Made by a program: the position numbers and the translations under genes. The notes below the pieces were generated by a model, which saw only the letters and a program-made list of their open reading frames with translations, was not told where the DNA came from and made no database searches. From Gymnothorax reevesii (taxonomy: Eukaryota; Chordata; Actinopteri; Anguilliformes; Muraenidae), in contig CM056573.1 in NCBI GenBank assembly GCA_029721435.1, positions 47,776,501 to 47,840,500 on the forward strand: a stretch of DNA of 64,000 nt. Reading direction: 5' to 3'. Numbering within the stretch: position 1 is the stretch's first letter; the number at the start of each line of letters is the position of its first letter. Positions 55,142 to 64,000 of this stretch are shown in pieces.

Positions 55142-55746
55142 TGGGTCATTCCATATCAAATCACCCAAAAAAAAATCAAAATTGTCACCCCACCCCCTCA
55201 GATTTTGCTCATATTTGGTTTCTAAGGTGATTTCTGCTGGCAAAGCTGAAATTCCAAATAGTAGCTCAATCCAACCAGTGGTTCCTGAGTTATGGCCCAC
55301 CCAATTTGGCAAAAATCGCCCAAAACAGGGTTACCGGCCGAAGTTTGACCACCCATATCTCAGCAACCAGTGGGGCTATCACAATAAAATTGGTGTCTCT
55401 AGACTAGAAATTCACCAAGGAATCCAAAATGAGGGGAAAATACACTTCTGGTTTTTGTATTTGGCCAGATTTGGATTCCTTGGTGAATTTCCAGTCTGGA
55501 GACACCAATTTTATTGTGATAGCCCCACCGGTTGCTGGGATATGGGTGGTCAAACATCAGCCAGTACCCCCATTTTGGGCGATTTTTGCCAAATTGGGTG
55601 GGCCATAACTCAGAAACCACTGGTGAAATTGAGCTAATATTTGGAATTTCAGCTTTGCCAGCAAAAATCACCCTAGAAACCAAATTTGAGCAAAATCTGA
55701 GGGGGTGGGGTGACATCCATTGGGTGATCTGACATGGAATGACCCC
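55142..55746. mobile_element. 605 bp foldback (near-perfect palindrome) MITE-like element
   Basis: Arms of about 300 bp (55142-55440 and 55450-55746), beginning GGGTCATTCCATATC and, on the other strand, GGGTCATTCCATGTC. They share AATTTGGCAAAAATCGCCC, ACAATAAAATTGGTGTCTC and CCTTGGTGAATTTC. Flanking CTATG on both sides is a possible 5 bp target duplication. The 215- and 120-codon frames on opposite strands are by-products of the symmetry. Confidence 0.85.
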
Positions 55747-55748
55747 TA

Positions 55749-56128
55749 TGTCCAAAATCACTCACTCATTCACTACTCCCTACTCACTATAAGGGGACTC
55801 ATATGTAAGTAACTATATAGTGAGCTCATGGGCTGAATGATAAAATGCTTTCGGACACCACCCGGCTCGTTTTGTCAGCGCTGTTAATGATGTCATTGCT
55901 GTCACATCCTGCTACTCCTAGGTTTGTGTGCAATGCATGACGGGATGTATTGCCGGGTTAGTGGCCATCGGTTAGTCACTACATTTTGCAGTGGATTGTG
56001 GGATGTCATGAGTTCACTATATAAGGGATTATAATTCTTACAAACAATTCGGACCACACTACAAAATGGCAAGCCTACTATATAGTGCACTATATAGCGA
56101 ATAGTAAGTGATTTCAGACGCAGCCCAG
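55749..56128. mobile_element. hAT-type MITE, about 380 bp
   Basis: The left end CCAAAATCACTCACTCATTC and the inverted right end CTGCGTCTGAAATCACTTAC frame an interior with CACTATATAG and TATAGTGCACTATATAG. This matches, from memory, a very common fish repeat with GCGTC(T/C)GAAATC ends. Confidence 0.6.
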
Positions 56129-56129
56129 G

Positions 56130-56900
56130 AGAGAATTAAGAAACGCTGGCCTATTTCTAAAATTCTGCGGTCTATATGCCTTAAACTTGTAATTTTCTTA
56201 GTTCACATGGTCTTCTTTGACTGGGCTCAGCTGACTATCACAGGCTCATGTTCTGATAGACACAACAGCCAGTCACCTCACACAACTTTAAAGCCTTGTG
56301 ACTTTGCACCACGTGTATAGTGCACATGCATATCATAAACGCTCTACACCTCTCCATGTCAGCATATTCACATCACCGAATCAGACCTTAGAGGCACCTG
56401 ATTCACAAATGTCCCTGCCGGGCTGATTTTGGATGGATTAATTTTTGTGAGGGTCATGTATTGATAGTACTGTGTGTTTGTAAGTCTTCTGCTTGGCTAG
56501 TGTGCCCTACGTGCCAGGGATTCCTTCCTATAGGTCATGGATTTTCACCAGGCTTGATTCGACAGCTGGTTCCTTGCCCACATCCTGTTCAGTGCACCTC
56601 TTACTATCCCATCCTGACCCCTACATTGCAGCTGTTATATGAGACTTCTGAATCTGTTCTAAAATAATGATCATTTTTACTGGAAAAGTGTGCAGATGGT
56701 TTTAATTTCAAGATGCCGATCCAAAGTCACAGGTCATTTAGTAGGTAAAAGTTCAAACCAATTGGTCTATGTCCAGCCTTAATTGTATTCCATTGGGACA
56801 TGAAACCTTTCGCAAAATCACATTATCTGTATTGTAGCCTCTGCAGAAACCAATTTATTCTTTCATTCAATGATTTACTGCAGAATCACTCACTTCCCTA
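56130..56900. other. Unrecognised intergenic sequence
   Basis: No gene or repeat that I can support. Confidence 0.65.
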
Positions 56901-56904
56901 GCAC

Positions 56905-57260
56905 CGTATATACTGCAGAAACAAACTATAGGCCCTGCAAAATGAACATCTCTAGCCTTGCAGGGATTGTTGAGAGTCACCGCTAGCACTGAGAGTTTCA
57001 GCAGAAACATACCACTAGCTCTGTGGATACTGCAGAAACACGATCAGTGTTGGTTCTACAGAAAAACATCACTAGCATTGCAAGGACTGTAGAGACACAC
57101 CACTAGCATTGATCTGGATTCAACAGAAACATACCACTGTCACTGTAAGTACTGCAGAAACGCACCCCCAGCAATGCACTAGGTATATGCAGCAGAAAGC
57201 CACCACTTGCACTGCCGATACTACAAAAACACACCTCTAGCAATGTAGGTACCGTACCAC
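56905..57260 (+). repeat. Degenerate minisatellite, unit about 35-45 bp
   Basis: Eight or so spaced, diverged copies of a unit like ACTGCAGAAACACACCACTA followed by GCACTG or GCATTG. Confidence 0.7.
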
Positions 57261-57261
57261 T

Positions 57262-58245
57262 GACTGTATACAGTACAAATATGGACAAATTAGCAGTCCT
57301 CAAAAGCGAGGATAGTACATCTTGATTGTCATCTAGTGGTTGGCTGCAGTACAGGTTATAACCCTGCCCCCTCCATGTTAGTGAATGGGATATGGGTCAC
57401 AGTAAATTAAAGTGGGTGTCAAAGTTTTCTGAAGATGGATTCCGTCATTATACGCGGTTCTTACCATGCTGATGTATGTACAAGAGTCCATTTTTGTGAT
57501 AAGTTTGATTTTATTTAGTTATTTGGTAGAATTAGAAGGGGCATAAAGTCATGATTGACAGCAAATCAAAAGGAGGAAGACGGCCATTGGCTTATTTCCG
57601 GCAATTCTTCAGCACTAGAATGGAAATACAGAGTATTGTTAACACTATTTCTGAGTAGAGACTTTTTTATGTACTATTAGCAGCGAAGCTATGTTCAGAG
57701 CAAGGAGTTTTTAGTGGTCAAACATGGTAAGCTGGCTGGTTATTCAGCTAGTAAATTTAGTAACTTTAGATTTAGTAACTGGTCACTTTGTTGTAACCAC
57801 CTCATTAGCCAATTAACTTACGCTAAAATGCATGATAGCAGGGCGTCCACTTAGAGACTCAAGCTATTTATCTTATTTTGAAGGATTGTCACAGATTTTG
57901 AAGTGGGATTGAATGAAGTACTAAAATATAATCTAGTAAGTCGATGGCAAGCAGTCGCCTAGCAGGAGCACTGGACATTGGTTTGTGAGCCAAGCTACGG
58001 CTATGGGTGAGGAGAGCAGCAAATGTATTTTGGCTCATACAGCTGCATTTGGAAAACTATAGCCAACCCCTTTACGAGCCATGGTAGAACTTTGCTTTCA
58101 ACAGGCCTAAAGTTAAGTTACTTTCCTAACAACACATTGAAGAGCAAATTAACTCCGGTCTCTTGTCCAAGAGTGACGCAGCTAGCTAGGCTCCATAAAA
58201 CGTTCATGGATGTGCTTGCGAGTGAGTAGGGTGGGTCACTGTGGG
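57262..58245. other. Unrecognised intergenic sequence
   Basis: No supported gene. The 68-codon plus frame at 58023-58229 has no features. Confidence 0.65.
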
Positions 58246-59832
58246 TGCAGTGATATGAATAAGTATTTGCCTCCTCCCAATTTCTTTTATTTATCTCTCA
58301 GATCATCAGACTAAGTTTGTATTAGCCAAATTAATGGTAAACACAAAATTCAGCTCTCAAATGATGATTTCTTCCATAATAAATGAAGGGAAAAAAGCTA
58401 TCCACCCCTTCTTTGCCCCATGTGAAAAAAGCGACTTATTTACTAAATCAACCAATTACAAATTTCTTTGATAACTGGGTTCAATTTGTTCACACAAACC
58501 CTGGCATAATTACTGCCAGCCCTGTTGAATGTAAACATCACGTTAACCCATTTGCGCAGAAGCCAAATCTGACTGTGTGGGGGTTACCTTATTTATAGGG
58601 ATAGTTCACTTTTTTTGAAGTGGGGTTATTTGAGCTCCAAATTGCCACTACTTACATTAGATGCAGCAGAAAGCTCTCTGATCTCCTCCAGGTTGCCATA
58701 CCAGGGCATAGTCAAATTCTCAGGGCTTGTGAAATCACTGTTCTGAGTGCCCGGGACAAGTAAAATTTTTGTCGGACAAGCAGAAATTAAGAGACGCTTG
58801 CCCACGGGCTGGCTGAAAATTTCCCGCCACATAGTAATTTATTTCCGATCTTAACGTTTTATTCACTGTACCAGTGTGGCCACTAAAAAGTTTGGTTGGT
58901 GCAGGCATAAGCAATGACTTGACTCCCAACCATCAAACAGGGGAATAAAGGCATACATGCATGCGGAATCATGTCGGACGGCCATTCCATTGAACGGTCA
59001 CTCACAAAATCGCTTTCACGGATCATGGTTATAATGTTTGAGTGAGAGAAGCGAAACTTTTACTGACATTTCTTGTTGCTTTTGTGAGTTGTTGTTTAAA
59101 AGGCCCACTGCAAAGTGAGTATATTTATTTAATATCAAAGTTATTCATCTAAAGCCGTGTTCTAGACTCGCATCTTTCCCTAGATCGCCCCTGAACCGAA
59201 ATGACAGGCTTGTGGTTACACGAGGGGAAGAGATGGGATAATTTACACAACTTTCCACAATTTTTTTTATCCCAGTTTTCTAGTGGAGGCCACATGGGCA
59301 GAGGGGGTGACCGGGGAGTGTCTGTGGACTTCGAGTGTCTGTGCCCCCTGCTGCAGCACTGTAAAATTGTGCACACCTGACTGGACAATTACTAGACATT
59401 CTTGGTTCATTGAGTGTTTCATTGCACCTTGGCAAGCACACTGTGATTGTAGATGTGAATGTTGTTAGAGATTCCAGGCAAAATGTTTTACTCGGATGGG
59501 GTTTCCTTCAAAGACATGGTGCCTCAAGCAACACAGCTGCAGGGGTTTTGGTGTTTAAAGATTAAAAGATTAATTTGCTTAGCACCTCTGAAACACTGCC
59601 TTTTTTTGTGATGTGTCCCTACTGTCACCAGTCTCCGTGCCCCCTTTGACGGAAATGGTGGTTCCAGCGTCTGTTACATATGCTAGTGAAATAGGGTCCA
59701 GCCTCATGGTTTCCAGGGTGTACTTGAACCATTTTTTCATGCTGACAAGGGTTTGGCGGTTACTCGTAGCTTCTCTTTGGTAGAGAACGGACTCACTGTG
59801 GTCCACCTTTATACTTAACCCCACACATCAAG

Positions 59833-60840
59833 ATGAGCTGTTGCCTAAAGACATGCATGTGGGTCAGTTTTATTTCAGTGAGGAACATGCCCTCTGATTA
59901 TTTCACTCCAGCTGAGTGCTCAGCAGTGCAGGCTGGTCAAGCTCCCATCTTGTGTGATCTTCATGATGTACAAATACCTGAGGTGGCATTTAGTGCAACT
60001 GACTGGGATAAAATTAAATGTCTCTTACGTGAGAACCAGGATGTTTTCAGTACTAGTTCTTCGGACCTAGGCCGAAACGATTTAATCACACACAAAATAC
60101 GCACCTCATCTGCATTGCTGGTGCAGTGCCAAAGGGCATACCGCATACCTCCTTCAGTGAGAGGAGAGATTCAGAAGCAGGTGCAGAAACTACTTTATGC
60201 AGATTTGATTGAGCCAAGTGACAGTCCTTGTGCCTCTCTTGTACTTTTGGTCCGTAAAAAGGATGACTCTTACCGATTTTGTATCGATTATAGGCGTTTG
60301 AACTCAGTTATAATCAAAGACCCGCATCTCTTACCATGCATAGATGATAGTCTAGATGCACTCTCGGTAGCCAATTTGTTCATTATGTTAGACATGTCCA
60401 GCAGCTACTGGCAGATACAAATGGAGGAAAGCGATAAAGGAAAAAACTGCGTCCACGACAGGTGACTCACTCTATCATTTCAAGGTAATGCCAATGGGCC
60501 TTACTAATGCTCCGCCCACATTTCAACAATTAATGGAGCTGATGTTGTGTGGCCTCCAATGGTCTAGAACCTAGTCTACCACGATGACATTGTTGTAATG
60601 TCTAGTAAGTCTTTAGACGAGCACATCGGCAGTCTCAGTGAGGTGTTCCACTGATTGCGCCGGGCGGGGCTAAAACTACACCCACAAAAATGACAACTGT
60701 TTAGAGAGACTGTATTGTTCTTGGGTCATGTGGTCTCTAAAGATGGTTTCAGGCCGGAATGCAAAGTCACCGAAAAGGTTCAGAACTGGCCTTGCCCTGC
60801 TTTAGCTACGGAAGTAAGGGCTTTTGTTGGTCTTTGCTCC
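59833..60840 (+). pseudogene. Ty3/Gypsy LTR-retrotransposon pol fragment (reverse transcriptase)
   Basis: The 210-codon open frame 59833-60465 covers the region before RT (LRENQDVFS) and RT fingers/palm (LVRKKD, CIDYRRLN, MLDMSSSYWQI). Past a one-base slip in an A run near 60441 the RT continues in another frame (MPMGLTNAPPTFQQLMEL), then shifts again to the active-site block YHDD (60577-60588), and decays toward 60840. No LTRs, gag, RNase H or integrase were found. A dead chromosomal retroelement fragment. Confidence 0.9.
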
Positions 60841-60890
60841 TAATACTAGCGTTTTATCTGAGACTTTGCAGAAAATTTTCCTATCATTAT

Positions 60891-61238
60891 TCAAACTATA
60901 GGAAAATAATATGCTGTCTTATTACCAACGCAATCTTGTAATAATAAGGCATCGTCTGGATCGACATCAGCTGCATGTCCCTCTTGGTCCTCCATCTCTT
61001 GCCTTGCTGGTGGCCCATACAGGTAGGGTTGAGGACCGCTGTATTCCTCCGTATCTGCCAAAGTAAGAACTAATTCTCTGTCTCCTGATTCCTCATCGCT
61101 CCAGTTGTGAACACTCACCGGAAATCCCACTGGATTCACTGAACCTGTATGATGCCATGTTGATCTTTCCTGTTTGAGTTCTAGCGCTGATGTCATGCAT
61201 ACTTCGGGTGTGCTCACGCTGCGATTGGGATACTCCAC
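60891..61238 (-). pseudogene. Acidic ORF fragment, possibly from a DNA transposon
   Basis: A 115-codon minus frame with an acidic segment (SDEESGDRELVLTLADTEEY) and GPQPYLYGPPARQE, ending TAYYFPIV. The QPY.Y.P motif after an acidic stretch resembles P2X7-tail-like ORFs spread by fish transposons; this is a weak, remembered similarity. No splice or partner exons found. Confidence 0.35.
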
Positions 61239-62349
61239 CAGAGATGATCAATAAATTTAATTTGCAGCAATTTTCGGTTGACTTTTGTAAAAAATAAATA
61301 AGTTTTGTGATCTTTGAGTAATTCTCTACCATATAATGATTACCCATCCCCTTCGTTTTCATGCTCTTTAAATCTATACATTTTTGGGATCATAAAGTCC
61401 TTGACCACAAGTATAATTCATCTTGAACATTACATTCTTGATTACGTACTTGCTATGAGCCAAATTCGACAGCTATCCACGTGTCTCCCCAAAGTCTGAG
61501 ATCTCTCAAAATGATGCACTGTCAGATCATAAAATAATCATATATTTAACACAACGTTTTTAGGGACAAAATTTAATGTGAAGTTGTGTTTAGCATGAAT
61601 TTATCGACATCAGTTCAGTTGAACATCAGTGGTCACCAGTAACCTCCCCAAACACAAAACATGCCTTTTCTTCATGATAAAGTTTAGAGTTTTGTCCTTT
61701 TTTCTTCAAAGTCCCCCAAGCCAGCGCACATACTCGTTAAATAAACTGCTGATTAAACGGTCAGAACATTCACCCTGCAATGAAAGCTAGCAGTTCCCAC
61801 TTCCAAGCTCACAACCTAAGTTCAACAATTTCTGCCTTATAAGGAACAAGTACAACTCATCAACTCTGCAATATCTGATTTCTGAAATATACCTTATTTT
61901 AACAGAACAGACATTCCACTTTCAGGGGAGATCAAACCATATATTTCTCCCTAGATTCAACATAATGGTGCAATAAATGTACCAGTGGGTCGATCGAAAT
62001 GCATGACCAGTTAACGTTTCTAATAGGAAAAAAACCCAGGCATTCTATTTTGTTGAATACGTATACATTCCAAAACAAAAAGCAATAGTAGCAGCCTAAT
62101 CTTTTTCATTGAATCCCTCCTCTAGAGACTGATGTATCCAGTAGAAGGAACCCTCCGGTCCTGTTTCATTCAAAATAATTCCCATTGACCATGTCCTTAT
62201 CTTATGTAAATCCTCTAAATATAACTGAACACTTCAAGGCCAGTTTTGCAAGTCTTTTTCTATATATCGCGTCTATTTCAGCCGCGTAATGTGCACAACG
62301 TAAACAGGATACAATCGAGCCTGCTGATACGCATAGGCTTGTATGCACT

Positions 62350-62660
62350 TTTGTCTCACAGTAGCTAAAGTGGTTGCTATGGAGGACAACAATTTTTTCT
62401 GTTGCAAGAGATAATTTTTTTTAAGCTGCTGGATCGATGGCAAGTATATTGACCAGTTTGCGCATCAGGCTTAGCTGAGGAGTTTAATACATGCAATTCT
62501 TGAAAAACAGGGATTGGAGTGAACTTCTCCATATTCTAAACCACTGTCGAACTGTGCTTGCTTGTGAATATTCAATAACTGATCCGTAATGTCATATAGT
62601 GATTGAGTACTGTAACTGCGTGCTTAAATTTGCAGCTCCATGTTCGTGGATGTCTACATC
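62350..62660 (-). repeat. TTAA-type repeat end, inverted partner of 39238-39640
   Basis: See 39238-39640. It forms the right end of the composite insertion 58547-62671. Confidence 0.6.
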
Positions 62661-63711
62661 TGGCAATTTAGCTAAATAAATTCATGAACAAGTGAGACAC
62701 AAAGTCATTGATATCTGCAGACTGGAAACGGTTAGAAAGCCATTTCAATGGCTCTGGGATGACAGCATACCACAGTGAGAGCCATTATCTATAAATGGAG
62801 AAAAGTTGGAACAGTGGTGAACCTTCTCAAGAGTGACCGGTCAACAAAAATACCTCCAAGAGGGTATCAATAATCCATCCAGGAAGTCACTAAAGAAGTC
62901 AGACAAGCATCTCTAGAATTGCAGGCCTAAATTTCCTCAGTTAAGGTCACTGTTCATGATTACACAATAAAGAAGAGATGGGGCATGAATGTCATCAATG
63001 GGAGAGCTGCAAGCCATAAATCGCAGTAGATCAAATTGGATGCAAAGGCTCTTTTCACATTTGCTTACAAAAAAAAAAACAAGACTATAAACAAGACTTT
63101 GGGGGTAATATTCTGTGGACTGATGAGTCAGAAGTGGAACTATTTGGAAGACATGGGTCCTGTTACATTGGGCATAAAGCTAACACGGCATTTCATAATA
63201 TGAAAAATCGTATCTACAATCAAACACAGCACTGGTAGTGTGATGTTTTGTGCTGCTTCAGGACCTGCGCAACGAGTCATAATTGATGGAACCATGAATT
63301 CTACTTTCAACCAGAAAATCCCAAAGAATGTCAAGCCATCAGTTTATGACCTAAAGCTCAAGCATGGGTTATTCAGCGGGAAGATGATCCAAATCACAGC
63401 ACGTCCACCTCTAAATTGCTCAAAAGAAACAAAACAATGGTTTTGAAGAGCTCTTGTAAAATTCCTGACTTGAATCCGTTAAAGTTGATGTACCATGACC
63501 TTTAACAGGCAGTTTATGCTCAAAAACCCATCAATGTGGCTGAATTGGAACAAGTCTGCAAAGAAGAGAGGACCAATATTCCTCCAGAATGATGCTACAG
63601 GCTCATTTCCTGTAATTGAAAATGTTTGATTGTATTTTTTGCTGCCAAGGCTGTCACGGCCAGCACTTATTTTTTCAAATGGGTAATATGGGTTTTGAAT
63701 AACTCCTTTGC

Positions 63712-64000
63712 TTAACCCCTTTGCGCAGATAATAATAATAATATAATACATTTTATTTATAATGCACCTTAAAAACAGTAAGATCTTAAGATAAAATAGT
63801 CAGTAGAATGGAATTGGACATAAGTCATGCAACATAAAAAACTAAGAAAAGAAAAAAAACAGTAGAAATCCTAAAATAGATAATAAAATGGAATAAAAAG
63901 ACCAAGACGCTAACAGTTCAAAATTCATATGGAGAGCTGGGAAACGCCTGTCTAAAGAGATAAGTCTTGAGGTTTTTTTTCAAAAGCATCAACAGTATGT
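63712..64000. repeat. Start of another TTAA-bordered repeat, cut by window end
   Basis: TTAACCCCTTTGCGCAGATA, then an (AAT)n run at 63728-63748, then sequence like ACATTTTATTTATAATGCAC and GGAAACGCCTGTCTAAAGAG that I associate with common fish repeats. No borders on the right. Confidence 0.5.

Larger units (their letters stand above)
58547..62671. mobile_element. Composite TTAA-type insertion carrying a Gypsy fragment
   Basis: The left edge is TTAA (58543-58546) then CCCATTTGCGCAGAAGCC; the right edge, inverted, ends in GCCAGATGTAGACATCC and a degenerate CTAA. Parts recur at 2620-3010 and 39238-39640. It contains AGGGATAGTTCACTTTTTTT (58598), typical of another fish DNA element, and a Gypsy pol remnant. 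No transposase recognised. Confidence 0.5.
58248..63711 (+). mobile_element. Tc1-like transposon (third family) split by a 4.1 kb insertion
   Basis: The left end (CAGTGATATGAATAAGTATT and the usual post-terminal sequence to about 58542) and the right part (62672-63711) are consecutive pieces of one Tc1 family. The right part carries plus-strand transposase remnants (GACTGGAAACGG, CACAGTGAGAGCCATTATC, TGGACTGATGAGTCAGAAGT, ATTGATGGAACCATGAATTC). 58547-62671 was inserted between them. The transposase has no intact frame. Confidence 0.75.

Noticed and set aside
54990..55637. 215-codon plus ORF, the longest of the window
   Set aside because: It covers a SINE edge and the 605 bp palindrome. The palindrome gives the same peptide on the opposite strand (55399-55761), so it is a symmetry artefact.

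Overview
The window is a piece of a ray-finned (teleost) fish nuclear genome. The evidence is split vertebrate-type genes with GT-AG introns, large introns packed with fish-type transposons (several Tc1-like families, L2, L1, Rex3/RTE-like LINE tails, a tRNA-derived SINE, hAT, Kolobok-like and Harbinger-like elements), and the head-to-head gene pair FKBP14 / PLEKHA8, which is also neighbouring in human. I cannot name the species.

Layout. FKBP14 lies on the minus strand from the left edge to 22512. Its start codon and signal peptide are at 22510-22512, four coding exons are visible (22316-22512, 5035-5186, 4117-4244, 1-98), and its last coding exon(s) lie beyond the left edge. PLEKHA8 (FAPP2) lies on the plus strand from 23091 to 47131 in 13 coding exons that join in frame to 555 codons plus stop: a PH domain, a coiled/acidic linker, and a GLTP-type glycolipid-transfer domain ending in the family's usual C-terminus. 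The 578 bp between the two start codons must hold both 5' UTRs and a shared promoter. Right of 47131 no further host gene is recognisable. That part is the PLEKHA8 3' flank followed by about 14 kb of layered transposon debris.

The two genes are related only by position. FKBP14 is an ER-lumenal prolyl isomerase with EF-hands. FAPP2 is a cytosolic Golgi-bound glucosylceramide transfer protein that reads PI4P and ARF1. Their functional residues are intact here.

Everything else is mobile or repeated DNA. The most striking items are: (i) four elements sharing one architecture (about 145-160 bp tandem units, a GGAC-rich microsatellite, a CAATA box, a hairpin, an A-rich end), like the pearl/DINE-type Helentron-related elements of bivalves and flies; (ii) a 5.06 kb foldback element in PLEKHA8 intron 8 with 0.4-0.5 kb terminal inverted repeats, a near-perfect 10 bp target duplication, internal palindromes and a later Tc1 insertion; (iii) a three-level nest in PLEKHA8 intron 11 (L1 broken by a THAP-bearing Kolobok-like element, itself broken by a hAT element); (iv) a 605 bp near-perfect palindrome at 55142-55746; (v) two Tc1 copies right of PLEKHA8 that are split by later insertions. 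All transposase and polymerase genes seen are broken. Coordinates of exons are exact to the base as read; transposon borders are approximate unless a target duplication is stated.
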